Origin: Anaerobaca lacustris
Lineage (GTDB): Bacteria; Planctomycetota; Phycisphaerae; Sedimentisphaerales; Anaerobacaceae
NCBI RefSeq assembly: GCF_030012215.1
Contig: NZ_JASCXX010000016.1
Coordinates: 1-64,000 of the forward strand
Length of the DNA: 64,000 nt
Reading direction: 5' to 3'
The number at the start of each line of letters is the position of its first letter. The first letter of the stretch is position 1. Both the position numbers and the translations under genes were made by a program. Positions 9,901 to 18,440 of this stretch are shown here, piece after piece. Below the pieces are notes generated by a model. It searched no databases, was not told the origin of the DNA, and saw nothing but the letters and a program-made list of their open reading frames with translations.

Positions 9901-10148
9901 GCGTGCGACCGACCTCGTGGAATCGATGCGGGAATCAAACTACGCAGACTCAGAGGGCTGGGAGGCGCCCAAGGCAGAACCATGCGCAGCAGCAGCACCA
10001 GCCACAGGGCATGACACCAGCGTGGGCCCAGCCTTTTGCCCAGGAGCCTCTGGGCAGCCAGGATCAGGCAGATCACCATGCTGGCGATCACGGTCGTCTC
10101 CAGGAGCCAGGCAAAGAACGGCTGTATGTGGGTCAGAAACGCGTCCAT
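6978..10148 (-). CDS. BlaR1-like M56 zinc metallopeptidase fused to a 14-repeat PD40 (TolB-like) beta-propeller
   Basis: 1056 residues. The N-terminal part is an M56 membrane peptidase with hydrophobic segments TVIASMVICLILAAQ, LWLVLLLRMVLPW and LFWLIGTVVLGGYLLAG, zinc motif HELAH (about 240-244) and a downstream DRELACDALVL glutamate region. A further membrane segment (PAALVLIVALACVSLINA, about 410-427) precedes a large extracytoplasmic region with 14 PD40-type repeats (WSPDGTMVAFY, WSPDGRWIAYW, WSPDGKWLSFD and others), enough for two seven-bladed propellers. In known BlaR1/MecR1 systems the C-terminal part is a penicillin-binding sensor; here a propeller replaces it, so the ligand is unknown. 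The gene starts 2 bp after blaI on the same strand and should act as its antirepressor. The frame is open further upstream, but MDAFLTHIQPFF is the natural start. Confidence 0.88.
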   Translation of the reverse strand: MDAFLTHIQPFFAWLLETTVIASMVICLILAAQRLLGKRLGPRWCHALWLVLLLRMVLPWAPPSPLSLRSLIPASIPRGRSHARIHGVWQEDHSDPGQASGPTEPKLISPSRPTGGGPQTAPQRAERAAKTESPKTSALAVVRHRLPLFWLIGTVVLGGYLLAGNFTLWRIVKRERPLVTESILELFERCKSQMGVETIVALVPSDRVNTAALFGFLRPRLLLPRDLIETASGEELRYIFLHELAHLKRHDIYLGWLASLLQILHWFNPLVWLAFHKMRADRELACDALVLTRTGQDESQQYGRTIVGLLERFSCARRLPAMAGILENQSQLKRRIAMIATFRHQSYRWSPAALVLIVALACVSLINAQGSGIGSLSIGNQGADARQAPSRQAEDSISDPNTGLQFRKVCAITGSKDVIEYNTDLGMSPNGRFLSYGKYVIPVGDEDVRPFADLPAGRSSWSPDGTMVAFYSGGIWVVPVSPQTGKPTGPARKLVDDDIYWYHHQVQWSPDSKRFVYEGREGHLMVLSVEDGVATQITAEPTSRRVPGGWSPDGRWIAYWRGDNSICLIPSQGGEPRKLIDVKQRVDPSWSRDGKWILYQFYGGQSLQFVRVADALAVDIAVPDDVGTFLAWSSDGERMVFYRPSFEWTDSLRVVPAAGGAPINPAWGMILSASDHHWSSDSRSIFAWRQYRQEKGYWVVPLSGPAPYPVQLPASVGGTLAQMSLSPKADRVLFSSELDKETIEYWVASISAGTGRPVGTPVKVFDKGRAERPGWSPDESRLSLVCDGDLWIAYTDGRPPVKFTGPSDKKVVGHQWSPDGSAISWITYEPNSTRSTLRVCRLSEDTARDIANTAKYIGHTWSPDGTWIAYSLYTRALGTTRELFIVSAAGGEPRRLMEATYDDYHDAFEYTWCPQGEKLVALWGRRLLTFDAASGQQRQVGGLLDPMWGRCIAIECSPDGQTLALDLEARPRSSDHKDPELRVFTVTLADGKWAEPAGKVSSGYSVRWSPDGKWLSFDCDESIKLRPAGLLWEVDVHPYLDRFTDEGTAPEARPSS

Positions 10149-10150
10149 TC

Positions 10151-10531
10151 CTATCCCTTTCTCTTCTGTTCGAGGATGTCCTGGAGTTCTTTGATTTCCT
10201 GGGCTGACAGGTCGGCGTGTTCGAGGAAGGCCGCCAGCGCGGGCTTCATGGCGCCTTGGTAGACCCGCCGAACAAAGGACTTCGTTTCGTAACGGATGCA
10301 CTCGGATTCCGCCACGGCCGCTGAATAGCGGTACCGTAGTCCCTCTTCTTCGAAGCGCACCGCGCCTTTCTTCACCAGCCGACTGATCAGGGTCTTAACG
10401 GTCCGAGGCTTCCACTGGACCTCGCCAGTCAAGGCCTGGACGACCTCGTTGGCGGTCTGGGGACCCTTCTCCCACAGCACCTGCATGATGCGCCATTCCG
10501 ATTCTGCGATCCTCGGCAGTTCCTTACCCAT
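10151..10531 (-). CDS. BlaI/MecI/CopY family transcriptional repressor
   Basis: 126 residues, typical for the family. The N-terminal winged helix (AESEWRIMQVLWEKGPQTANEVVQ, quoted only in part by position 9-32; recognition helix in KPRTVKTLISRLVKKGAV) is followed by the C-terminal dimerisation helices. BlaI proteins bind TACA-N2-TGTA operators and are inactivated by proteolysis driven by their M56 partner, which here follows 2 bp downstream. ATG 10531 has AAGGAGAG upstream. Two matching operators lie in its own promoter (10548-10597), so the pair should be autoregulated. No beta-lactamase gene is present; the divergent gene is dnaB, whose promoter lies more than 140 bp away and is probably not controlled. 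Confidence 0.93.
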   Translation of the reverse strand: MGKELPRIAESEWRIMQVLWEKGPQTANEVVQALTGEVQWKPRTVKTLISRLVKKGAVRFEEEGLRYRYSAAVAESECIRYETKSFVRRVYQGAMKPALAAFLEHADLSAQEIKELQDILEQKRKG

Positions 10532-10547
10532 ATCTGCTCTCCTTGAT

Positions 10548-10597
10548 TACAAATGTAGTCCAAAAGCAGTGTATTACATATGTAGTCAATCGGTCAA
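10548..10597 (-). promoter_or_regulatory. blaI promoter with two BlaI-type operators
   Basis: On the minus strand, TTGACC (10597-10592), an 18-bp spacer and TACACT (10573-10568) form a promoter. TACATATGTA at 10575-10584, a perfect palindrome, lies in the spacer. TACAAATGTA at 10548-10557 lies just downstream of the expected transcript start. Both fit the TACA-N2-TGTA core known for BlaI/MecI operators. Their centres are 27 bp apart, about two and a half helical turns. Confidence 0.85.
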
Positions 10598-10738
10598 GTG
10601 AAAAAAATGAAAATTTCTGCAGCCGGTCCAGGATTCGCGTTCCACAAGCACAGTACGTCCGACGGCAATTGCAGGAGAGGCCTTTTTCGTGGCGTTCCTT
10701 TGGCCCGACGTGCCGGTGTCCGCAGGCGGAAACTGTGT

Positions 10739-10767
10739 TTGACGCTGGGTAGGGGGTCGGGTAGAAT
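10739..10767 (+). promoter_or_regulatory. Probable sigma-70-type promoter of the dnaB-bamA-lpx cluster
   Basis: TTGACG (10739-10744), 17-bp spacer, TAGAAT (10762-10767). It is the only good promoter-like match seen between the divergent blaI gene and dnaB, and it gives a leader of about 85 nt before the TTG start at 10858. Confidence 0.65.
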
Positions 10768-10857
10768 GCCGGCTTATCTTGCCTTCCTGGGTTGCCTGTT
10801 GGCCCGAAGGGAAGGCCCGGTCTCGATCCAACAGCCGGCCGACAAGGAGGGCCGACT

Positions 10858-12288
10858 TTGCCATTGAAGGAGAACAAACGGGTTTCGCGCAGCGCGAACG
10901 CACCGGCGGAGAAGAGGAACCCTCCGGCGGAGATGGCGATGTTGCGCAGCATGCCCGAGTCGTTGCCGGCCGAGGCGGCGGTGCTCGGCTCGATGATCGT
11001 CGATCCGCGCTGCATCGGGGACGTGGTCGAGCAGGTGGACCGTACGGCGTTTTACCACAGCGAGCATCAGATCATCTTCGACGCGATTCTGGCGTTGTAT
11101 GAGAAGAACCACGGCGAAGGGATCGACGGGCTGCTGGTCCGCGACGAACTGGATCGGAACGGTCAGTTGGAGGCCGTCGGCGGTCTGGACTATCTGCGTC
11201 GCGTGATGGAGACGGTCCCATCGTCGGCCAATGTGGCGTACTACACCGACGTGGTCAAGGAGAAGATGCTGCTTCGCGAGACCATCGCGGCCGCGACGGA
11301 CATTCTCAACGACGCCTACGACGAGTCGGGCAGCGCGATCGAGAAGCTCGACGAAGCCGAGCGGCGGATCTTCGCGGTCACGGACAAGCGGATCACCAAC
11401 GCCGCCGTGGCGCTGAAGGACCTGGTGACGAAGGCTTACGAGCTGATCGAAAAGCGCGAAGGCAGTCACGTCACGGGCCTCTCGACGGGTTTTTACGAAC
11501 TGGACGATCTGACGTGCGGGCTGCAAAAAGGAGAGATGGCGATCATCGCCGCCAGGCCCAGTATGGGCAAGACGGCGCTCGTGTTGAATGTGGCCGAGCG
11601 AATCGGCATCGTGGACAAGCAACCCCTGGCCATTTTCTCGCTGGAAATGGGCCGGCAGCAGCTTGCCGAGCGGTTCTTGTGCAGTTACAGCGGCGTCGAT
11701 GCCCAGTTGGTGCGAAAGGGCATGCTGGACACCGAACACTATCGCAAGCTGGTCGAGGCATGTGGGGCGATTTCGGAGGCCCCGATCTTCATCGACGACA
11801 CGTCGGCGCTGTCGCCGCTGGAGATGCGGGCCAAGACCCGTCGTCTCAAGAGCGCCTACAACATCCAGTGCGTCATGATCGACTACCTTCAGTTGATGCA
11901 CCTGGGGACCGGGCGGGTCGAATCCCGCCAGCAGGAAATCTCGACGATTTCGCGCTACCTGAAGTCGTTGGCGCGGGAATTGGACGTGCCTGTGGTGGTC
12001 CTGAGCCAGTTGAACCGGGCGGCCGAAGGCCGGGAAGGGCATCGCCCGCGCATGAGCGACCTGCGCGAGAGCGGCAGCATCGAGCAGGACGCCGACGTGG
12101 TGATGCTGTTGCACCGCGAGGACTACTACCATCGCGGCGAGCCGGACTATGAGCCCAACAACAAGGCGGAGATCATTATCGCCAAACAGCGTAACGGTCC
12201 GACCGGGACCGTGGAACTGACGTTTCGGGACAAGTGCACGCGATTCGAGAATCTGGCGCAGATCGAGCAGGAGTCGGTCCCGTTTTAG
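10858..12288 (+). CDS. dnaB: Replicative DNA helicase DnaB
   Basis: 476 residues; the hexameric helicase that unwinds DNA at the replication fork. The N-terminal primase-interacting domain (LPAEAAVLGSMIVDP, about 37-51) is followed by the RecA-like domain with Walker A ARPSMGKTAL (about 232-241), Walker B around VMIDYLQLM, and SQLNRAAEGR plus DLRESGSIEQDADVV typical of DnaB. A TTG start at 10858 was chosen because AAGGAGG lies 7 nt upstream (10844-10850); the frame is open to 10792 without a ribosome site. It heads a plus-strand run that continues into envelope biogenesis genes; bamA begins 44 bp after its stop. Confidence 0.97.
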   Translation: MPLKENKRVSRSANAPAEKRNPPAEMAMLRSMPESLPAEAAVLGSMIVDPRCIGDVVEQVDRTAFYHSEHQIIFDAILALYEKNHGEGIDGLLVRDELDRNGQLEAVGGLDYLRRVMETVPSSANVAYYTDVVKEKMLLRETIAAATDILNDAYDESGSAIEKLDEAERRIFAVTDKRITNAAVALKDLVTKAYELIEKREGSHVTGLSTGFYELDDLTCGLQKGEMAIIAARPSMGKTALVLNVAERIGIVDKQPLAIFSLEMGRQQLAERFLCSYSGVDAQLVRKGMLDTEHYRKLVEACGAISEAPIFIDDTSALSPLEMRAKTRRLKSAYNIQCVMIDYLQLMHLGTGRVESRQQEISTISRYLKSLARELDVPVVVLSQLNRAAEGREGHRPRMSDLRESGSIEQDADVVMLLHREDYYHRGEPDYEPNNKAEIIIAKQRNGPTGTVELTFRDKCTRFENLAQIEQESVPF

Positions 12289-12332
12289 CCGGGGCCTCGC
12301 GCGGGATGGGTTCGCCGTTCACGAGAGAACCA

Positions 12333-14495
12333 ATGCAGGATACGATGTTCGTCCTCCTCATGTCGATGGTGTTGGCCGCTTCGAGCGGGCTGCGTGCCGC
12401 CGAGCCGGCCGCCGGCGCCGAGGTCCTGTCGGCGGGCGATCGAGGCGGCATCATCAAGTCGATTGAGTTCGAGGGCAACCAGAAGTTCAAGGACCACGTC
12501 CTGCGTCAGCGGCTCGGTTTCGAGTTGGGCGACCGGCTCGATTCGTTTCTGGCCGAAGGAGGCCGCCTGACCATCGCGGAGGTCTACCGCAAGATCGGCT
12601 ACGCTTACGTCGAGGTCTCGCTCGATCGAGACCAGTTGTCGCGCGGCCATCTGCTCTACCGAATCGACGAGGGGGCCCGGGTCCAGATCGAATCGGTCAG
12701 CTTCGTCGGCAACGAGGTGATGGCGTCGGGAACGCTGAACAAAGTCGTCAAGACGACGGACCGCAAGTGGCTGCTCTGGCCGTTCTACTATACGGAAGGC
12801 GCCGTGGAAGAAGACCTGGACCGCCTCCGCGAGTTCTACTACGACCGCGGGTACCTCGACTACAAGATCACGGCCAACACGGAGTTCACCGGCGACAGGA
12901 GCGCGGTGCGCGTGACGTTTGTCATCGAGGAGGGGCCGGTGTACCGGGTGGGCGACATCGTCCTCTCGGGCAACGCGCATTTCACCAACGACGAGTTGCG
13001 GGCGACCATGACGTTGCGCGAGGGGCAGATCTACCTCAAGCCCACGGCGGTCCGCGACGCTCAGGAGATCGCCCGGATGTATCGGGAGATCGGGTACATC
13101 GATGCCGAGGTCCGACCGCGACCGAGGTTCGGTCCGTCGCCCGGCCAGCACATGGTCAGCGTGGAGTTCGAAGTCGTCGAGGGCGGCCGGTTCCGGATCG
13201 GCCGGATCGACGTCACCGGCAACGAGGTGACGCAGGACAAGGTCGCTCGACGGGTCCTGGACGAGTACGAATTCACGCCGGGCAACTGGTACAACGGGCG
13301 GATCGCGCCGAAGGAAGGCGGGGGTCTCCTCGAACGGTACGTCCAGCACTCGGCCGTGGCCGAGCAGGTGCTGATCCGTCCGGTGGACCCGGAGGACGGC
13401 GCCGCGGATCGCAAGGACGTTCGCGTGGATATCAAGGAGGGCAGCACGGGGATGATCATGCCGGGCGTCGGGGTCAGCAGCGACAGCGGGGTCATCGGAC
13501 GCCTGGTCTACCAGCAGCGGAATTTCGACATCACCGATTGGCCGGACGACCCGAGCGGATTGCTGACGCCGTGGAAGTACTTCAAAGGCGCCGGGCAGAG
13601 CTTCAGCGTCACGCTCGAGCCCGGAACCGAGTACAGCCAGTACTACGTCGAGTTCGTCGATCCGTACTGGCGCGACCGACCCACGACGCTCAACGTCCTC
13701 GGGCGCAGTTGGGAGCGGTTCCGGGAAAGCTACGACGAGGGACGTCTCAAGGGTTACGTCGGGTTCGAACAGCGGCTCAAGGGGCGATGGAGGCGGAGCA
13801 TCGGGTTCCGCGCCGAGAACGTCACGGTCGACGATCTGGATTGGGATGCGCCGAAGGAGATCCGCGACGTCAAGGGCAGCACCCAATTGTACGGCGTCAA
13901 GCTCGGGCTCGGCGAGACGGCCGTGGACGATCGCTACAGGCCGAGTCGGGGCTACGCGGTGGGCGCCGAGTACGAGCAGGTGACGGGCGACTTCACCTTC
14001 GGCATCCTGGAAGGCCGATACACCCGCTACTTCACCCTGCACGAAAACGTGCTGGGGCACAAGACGGTCCTGGCCGGCAAGATTCGCGCCGCGACCATGG
14101 TGGGCGATGCGCCTCCGTTCGAGAAGTTCTACGGCGGGGGGACCGGTCCCTATGGCCTGCGCGGTTTCCGGTACCGGGGCGTCAGCACCCGCGGGCTTCA
14201 GACGAACGTCGAGTCGCCCCGGCGCAAGGACCCGATCGGCAGCGACTGGATCTTCCTGGCCGGGGCCGAGATCACAGTGCCCATCATCAGCGAGAACTTC
14301 GCCGTGCTGTTCTTCACCGACAGCGGGACCATCGATACGGGCAGCTACCGCGTCTCCATCGGTACCGGGCTTCAGATCATGGTGCCTCAGCTCTTCGGGC
14401 AGGTGCCGATGCGGTTTGAGTTGGCCACGCCGCTTCTGAAGGACCGGGCGGACGAGAGGCAGGTCTTCAGCTTCTCGGCCGCGGGGATGTTCTGA
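12333..14495 (+). CDS. bamA: Outer membrane protein assembly factor BamA
   Basis: 720 residues. A signal peptide (MFVLLMSMVLAASSGLRAAE) is followed by tandem POTRA domains (IKSIEFEGNQKFKDHVLRQR, IESVSFVGNEVMAS, YRVGDIVLSGNAHFTNDELR, FRIGRIDVTGNEVTQDKVAR) and a C-terminal Omp85 beta-barrel with FYGGGTGPYGLRGFRYRG (the family G-x-x-s-v-R-G-y/f motif) and a final aromatic residue in SFSAAGMF. It inserts beta-barrel proteins into the outer membrane. ATG 12333 follows GAGAG at 5 nt and gives a clean signal peptide; ATG 12306 would add nine non-signal residues. Its neighbours skp and the lpx genes are the usual partners. Confidence 0.94.
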   Translation: MQDTMFVLLMSMVLAASSGLRAAEPAAGAEVLSAGDRGGIIKSIEFEGNQKFKDHVLRQRLGFELGDRLDSFLAEGGRLTIAEVYRKIGYAYVEVSLDRDQLSRGHLLYRIDEGARVQIESVSFVGNEVMASGTLNKVVKTTDRKWLLWPFYYTEGAVEEDLDRLREFYYDRGYLDYKITANTEFTGDRSAVRVTFVIEEGPVYRVGDIVLSGNAHFTNDELRATMTLREGQIYLKPTAVRDAQEIARMYREIGYIDAEVRPRPRFGPSPGQHMVSVEFEVVEGGRFRIGRIDVTGNEVTQDKVARRVLDEYEFTPGNWYNGRIAPKEGGGLLERYVQHSAVAEQVLIRPVDPEDGAADRKDVRVDIKEGSTGMIMPGVGVSSDSGVIGRLVYQQRNFDITDWPDDPSGLLTPWKYFKGAGQSFSVTLEPGTEYSQYYVEFVDPYWRDRPTTLNVLGRSWERFRESYDEGRLKGYVGFEQRLKGRWRRSIGFRAENVTVDDLDWDAPKEIRDVKGSTQLYGVKLGLGETAVDDRYRPSRGYAVGAEYEQVTGDFTFGILEGRYTRYFTLHENVLGHKTVLAGKIRAATMVGDAPPFEKFYGGGTGPYGLRGFRYRGVSTRGLQTNVESPRRKDPIGSDWIFLAGAEITVPIISENFAVLFFTDSGTIDTGSYRVSIGTGLQIMVPQLFGQVPMRFELATPLLKDRADERQVFSFSAAGMF

Positions 14496-14558
14496 TGGGC
14501 GATTGGATTCCATGAAAATGGGACTTGTGAGCAGACCGAAAGAAAGAAAGGGTGCTTT

Positions 14559-15152
14559 ATGAAAACAAAGACGATCGTAATGGGTATGATGATCTGCGCT
14601 GTTGCCATTCTGGCGAGCTTCCAGTACGGCCACGCCGGTCCGGCGGCGACGTCGCCTTCGCGAATCGGGGTCGTCAGCGTTCGCACCGTGTTCAACCAGT
14701 GTCAGCCGCAGGCGCAGTACCGCGCTCAGGCGATCGCCAGACAGAATCGCGCCCGGGCCGAGCTGGAGGCCCAGGCCAAGATGATTGAAGCGGCCGACGC
14801 CGAGTTGAAGACGCTCCGGCCCGGAACGGCCGACTACCTCCAGCAACTGCAAAAGGTGCTCAAGGGCCGTGCCGAACTGGAAAGCCAGCAGGAATTCCTC
14901 AACCAGCAGCGCATGTCGCAGGACAAGATGTGGATGGAAAAGCTGTACCAGGAGACGCTGAAGATCGTCAGTGTGGTGGCCCGGGAGAAGGGGCTGGAGA
15001 TGGTGCTGGAACGAACGGAGCCGGAATTTCCAACCTCCAGCGAGGAATTGATGGCGACGTTCAGTACGCACAAGGTCCTGTATTCGGGCGGCGCTGTCGA
15101 TCTGACCGCCGAGGTAATGGCCCGGCTGGACAAGCTGGACCTCAAGCCGTAG
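14559..15152 (+). CDS. skp: OmpH/Skp family periplasmic chaperone
   Basis: 197 residues. A signal peptide (VMGMMICAVAILASFQYGHA, about 7-26) precedes a short beta segment (RIGVVSVRTVFNQC) and a long charged, coiled-coil-prone region (about 55-140), the 'tentacle' layout of Skp/OmpH. These chaperones hold unfolded outer membrane proteins for BamA. The bamA-skp-lpxD order is widely conserved in diderm bacteria, which supports the call despite low sequence identity within the family. The start has an AAAGGGTG-type site upstream. Confidence 0.88.
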   Translation: MKTKTIVMGMMICAVAILASFQYGHAGPAATSPSRIGVVSVRTVFNQCQPQAQYRAQAIARQNRARAELEAQAKMIEAADAELKTLRPGTADYLQQLQKVLKGRAELESQQEFLNQQRMSQDKMWMEKLYQETLKIVSVVAREKGLEMVLERTEPEFPTSSEELMATFSTHKVLYSGGAVDLTAEVMARLDKLDLKP

Positions 15153-15223
15153 TGTGGGGCAGACTGTGAGCCGTAGCCGGCTCGGATGCGTTCTACAGTG
15201 TGACTCGTTTTCTCGGGGTTCGA

Positions 15224-16279
15224 ATGGCCTTGACAGTAGCAGGGTTGGCCCAGCGGCTTGGCGCCGAGGTGATCGGCGGCCCGGAGGGTTTGGATCGCGT
15301 GATCACGTCGGTTCAGCCTCTGGCGGCAGCCGGGGCGGCCGACGTGGCGTTCGTGACAGACCCGAAACATGAATCGGCGGCCCGGAAGTGTGCGGCGGCT
15401 GCGATCATCGTGGCCCGCCCGATCGATGGGGTGCCCGCGCCGCAGTTGATCGTCGCCAGCGTCAATGCGGCGCTCATCGCGACCCTGGAGCACTTCGCCC
15501 CGAAGCTCGCGCCGCCAGTCGAAGGGGTCGATCCCTCGGCTCGCATCGGCGTTGGTGTTCGGCTGGCCGATGGCGTCAGCATCGGTCCCTATGTGGTGAT
15601 CGGCGACCACGTCGAGATCGGCCCGGGCACCGTGATCGCCAACGGATGCACCATCGGCGAAGGGTCGAAGATCGGGGCCGACTGCCGTCTGGACAGCTTT
15701 GTGACGGTCTACCATCGCTGTACGATCGGCAACCACGTGATCGTGCAGACCCACAGCGCCATCGGTTCGATGGGGTTCGGGTACGCCTATCTCGACGGCC
15801 GCCACCAGTTCGTTCCGCACAACGGCGGCGTGGTGATCGAGGATTTCGTCGAAATCGGCGCCAACACGTGCATTGACAGGGCGAAATTCGGCAATACGAT
15901 AATCGGCGCCGGCACCAAGATCGACAATCTCGTCCAGGTCGCACACAACGTGGTCATCGGCAAGGGCTGTCTGATCGCGGCGCAAGGGGGTGTGGCGGGC
16001 AGTTGCCGGTTGGGCGACGGGGTCGTTCTGGCCGGACAGGTGGGCCTGGCCGACAATATCGAGATCGGGGCCGGCACGATGGTCGGGGCGCAGTCGGGTG
16101 TGATGAGCAGTGTGCCCGGCGGGCAGAAACTTGCCTGGACGCCCGCGGTGGATATGAAAGAGGCGATCCGGATCGTCGCGCATCTGTTGCGCCTGCCGAA
16201 ACTCGCACAACAATTGAAGCGCCTCACGGCGAAGGTAGAAAAGCTTGAAGCTGCAAACCACGATCAAGGGCGAGGGTAA
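15224..16279 (+). CDS. lpxD: UDP-3-O-acylglucosamine N-acyltransferase LpxD
   Basis: 351 residues, family about 340. The third step of lipid A synthesis: transfer of a second hydroxyacyl chain from acyl-ACP to UDP-3-O-acyl-GlcN. An N-terminal uridine-binding domain ([16 protein letters not shown]) precedes a left-handed beta-helix of hexapeptide repeats ([20 protein letters not shown] and following) and a C-terminal helix. The LpxD signature region [15 protein letters not shown] and the following [20 protein letters not shown] segment are present. ATG 15224 was preferred to GTG 15200, since homology begins at [12 protein letters not shown]. Its 3' end overlaps lpxC by 35 bp. Confidence 0.96.
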   Translation: MALTVAGLAQRLGAEVIGGPEGLDRVITSVQPLAAAGAADVAFVTDPKHESAARKCAAAAIIVARPIDGVPAPQLIVASVNAALIATLEHFAPKLAPPVEGVDPSARIGVGVRLADGVSIGPYVVIGDHVEIGPGTVIANGCTIGEGSKIGADCRLDSFVTVYHRCTIGNHVIVQTHSAIGSMGFGYAYLDGRHQFVPHNGGVVIEDFVEIGANTCIDRAKFGNTIIGAGTKIDNLVQVAHNVVIGKGCLIAAQGGVAGSCRLGDGVVLAGQVGLADNIEIGAGTMVGAQSGVMSSVPGGQKLAWTPAVDMKEAIRIVAHLLRLPKLAQQLKRLTAKVEKLEAANHDQGRG

Positions 16280-17555
16280 GCTGGCCGGCAGAGGGCTGTT
16301 TGGGGGCGAAGAAGCGCGGGTAACCTTTCGTCCTGCGCCCGAGGACGCGGGGGTGGTGTTCATCCGAACCGACGTGCCGGGAACGGTGCGCATCCCGGCC
16401 GTCGTCCCCAACGTCGCCGAGCGCAGCCGGCGCACGAGCATCAAGAAGGGCGAGGTCAGCATCGAGACCGTCGAGCATTGTATGGCGGCGATCCGCGCCC
16501 TCGAAATCGACAACCTCATTGTCGAAGTCGATGGGCCCGAGTTGCCGGCCATGGATTGCAGCAGTGCGGACTACTTTCACGCCCTCAAGGAAGCCCAGAC
16601 CGTCGAACAGAAAAACCCGCGTCGTGAATTCGTGATCAAGAAGCCTCTGACGATCAGCGCCGGTGACGCGACGATCTACGCCCTGCCCTATTCGGACACG
16701 GGGTTCAACATCACCTACGATCTGGATTACAGCGGCCACTCGGGGATCGGCCGACAGATCTTCAGCTATCGGCTCACGCCGGAGAGCTTCGAGACCACCA
16801 TGGCGCCGGCGCGCACCTTTCTGCTCGAAGTCGAGGCCCGCCAGTTCCAGGCGCGGGGCATCGGCACGCACATCGGTCCGCGCGACATTCTGGTCATCGA
16901 TTCGGACGGACCGATCAAGAACGCCTACCGTTTCCCGAACGAGTGCGTCCGGCACAAGATCGTCGACCTGATCGGCGATCTGGCGCTGGTCGGCCGGCCG
17001 ATCGTCGGTCGGGTCGTGGCCTACAAGAGCGGCCACTCGCTCAACCAGCAGTTGGCGCGCAAGCTCTACGAGCAGGCCGAGCAGCAGGACCGAATCGAGC
17101 AGTTCGGGACCGATGCGGTGCTCGACATCCGACGGATTCAGAAGATTCTGCCCCATCGGTATCCGTTCCTCCTCGTCGACAAGATCATCGAGATCGAGGG
17201 GGATACGAAGATTCGCGGCGTCAAGAACGTGACGTTCAACGAGATGTTCTTCCAGGGGCATTTTCCCGGGACCCCGATCATGCCGGGCGTGCTGATCGTC
17301 GAGGCGATGGCCCAGGTTTCGGGCCTTCTGTTCGCCCAGAAGCTCGAGCACACCGGGCAGTTGGCCCTGCTGCTGAGCATGGACGGCGTCAAGCTGCGCA
17401 AGGCGGTGGTTCCGGGCGACCAGTTGATTCTGTCGGCTGAGACGATTCGACTGCGAAAGAGGACCGCGCACTGCCGGTGCCGGGCCATGGTCGGTGACGC
17501 GGTCGCCGCCGAGGCCGAGATCAAGTTCATGCTCGTGGACGATGACAAGATGTGA
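16245..17555 (+). CDS. lpxC/fabZ: Bifunctional UDP-3-O-acyl-GlcNAc deacetylase / beta-hydroxyacyl-ACP dehydratase (LpxC-FabZ fusion)
   Basis: 436 residues. Residues 1 to about 285 are LpxC, the committed zinc deacetylase of lipid A synthesis: VEHCMAA holds the first zinc His, [15 protein letters not shown] the HKxxDxxGD zinc and catalytic residues, and SGHSLNQ the general-acid His. Residues from about 295 onward are Fab[18 protein letters not shown], then [16 protein letters not shown] with the active-site His and LIVEAMAQ with the Glu. The fusion ties hydroxyacyl-ACP turnover to lipid A synthesis and is known from Bacteroidetes/Chlorobi and Planctomycetes-group genomes. The start is TTG at 16245, inside lpxD. 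Confidence 0.96.
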   Translation: MKLQTTIKGEGKLAGRGLFGGEEARVTFRPAPEDAGVVFIRTDVPGTVRIPAVVPNVAERSRRTSIKKGEVSIETVEHCMAAIRALEIDNLIVEVDGPELPAMDCSSADYFHALKEAQTVEQKNPRREFVIKKPLTISAGDATIYALPYSDTGFNITYDLDYSGHSGIGRQIFSYRLTPESFETTMAPARTFLLEVEARQFQARGIGTHIGPRDILVIDSDGPIKNAYRFPNECVRHKIVDLIGDLALVGRPIVGRVVAYKSGHSLNQQLARKLYEQAEQQDRIEQFGTDAVLDIRRIQKILPHRYPFLLVDKIIEIEGDTKIRGVKNVTFNEMFFQGHFPGTPIMPGVLIVEAMAQVSGLLFAQKLEHTGQLALLLSMDGVKLRKAVVPGDQLILSAETIRLRKRTAHCRCRAMVGDAVAAEAEIKFMLVDDDKM

Positions 17556-17618
17556 AGGGGGCCGAACACCAGGGTTTGGTGCAACGTGCAAGATCAGTGA
17601 GAGGCAGGAACGAATACG

Positions 17619-18425
17619 ATGGCGAAGATACACCCCACGGCGGTCGTTGGGACGGATGCGCAGCTTGCGGAAAACGTGGTCATTGGGCCTTATTGTGTCG
17701 TGGGCGACGGGGCGTCGATCGGCGCCGGGACCGTCCTTGACGCCCACGTTGTCATCGCCGAGCGGGTCACCATCGGACAGGGCAATCGCTTCTACCCGAA
17801 CTGCGTGATCGGCTGTTGTCCGCAGGTCCTGGGATTCGATTCCAACTCGCCGATCGGCGCGCTGGTGATCGGCGACCGCAACGTCATTCGCGAGAACGTC
17901 ACGATCCACCCCAGCCGATATCAGGACGCCAGCACGCAGATCGGCAACGACAACCTGATCATGATCGGCACGCACATCGGGCACGATTGCATCATCGAGA
18001 GCCGGACCGTCCTGAGCAACAGCGTCCAGGTCGGCGGTCACAGCAAGATCGAAGAGGGGGTCTGGATCAGCGGCGTGGCCGGCATGCACCAGTTCGTCAC
18101 GGTGGGACGATGGTGTTTTGTGGCGGGCCTGGCCGGTCTGACGCGGGACATGCCCCCGTTCATGATGGTCAGCGGCCACTATCCCGCCTGCGTTCGCGGC
18201 GTCAACAAGCGCGGTCTCCAGCGGGCCGGGCTCGACGAGCAGCAGCAGGAGTGCATTTTCGATGCGTACCGGCGTCTGTATCGCGAAGGGACGCCGCTGC
18301 TGGCGGCCGCCAGGGCGATGGCCTGCGAAGACGGGCTTGACGAGAACGTCCGAGCCATCATTGACGCCGTCCTTCACAGCGCCGAGCATCGGTTCGGCCG
18401 ATATTTGGAAACTCTGAGGAGATAA
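17619..18425 (+). CDS. lpxA: Acyl-ACP--UDP-N-acetylglucosamine O-acyltransferase LpxA
   Basis: 268 residues, family about 262. First step of lipid A synthesis: 3-O-acylation of UDP-GlcNAc. The protein is a left-handed beta-helix (IHPTAVVGTDAQLAENVVIG...) with the LpxA landmarks GTHIGHDCIIE around the catalytic His, VWISGVAGMHQFVTVGRW, and the C-terminal helical domain with GVNKRGLQRAGL (family 'GlNxvGLkR' position). It lies 63 bp after lpxC/fabZ. The presence of lpxA, lpxC and lpxD together indicates a lipid-A-containing outer membrane. Confidence 0.96.
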   Translation: MAKIHPTAVVGTDAQLAENVVIGPYCVVGDGASIGAGTVLDAHVVIAERVTIGQGNRFYPNCVIGCCPQVLGFDSNSPIGALVIGDRNVIRENVTIHPSRYQDASTQIGNDNLIMIGTHIGHDCIIESRTVLSNSVQVGGHSKIEEGVWISGVAGMHQFVTVGRWCFVAGLAGLTRDMPPFMMVSGHYPACVRGVNKRGLQRAGLDEQQQECIFDAYRRLYREGTPLLAAARAMACEDGLDENVRAIIDAVLHSAEHRFGRYLETLRR

Positions 18426-18440
18426 TCCGTCGGGAGCACC

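Noticed and set aside
12285-15071. 928-codon minus-strand frame opposite bamA and skp
   Set aside because: An antisense shadow with no motif.
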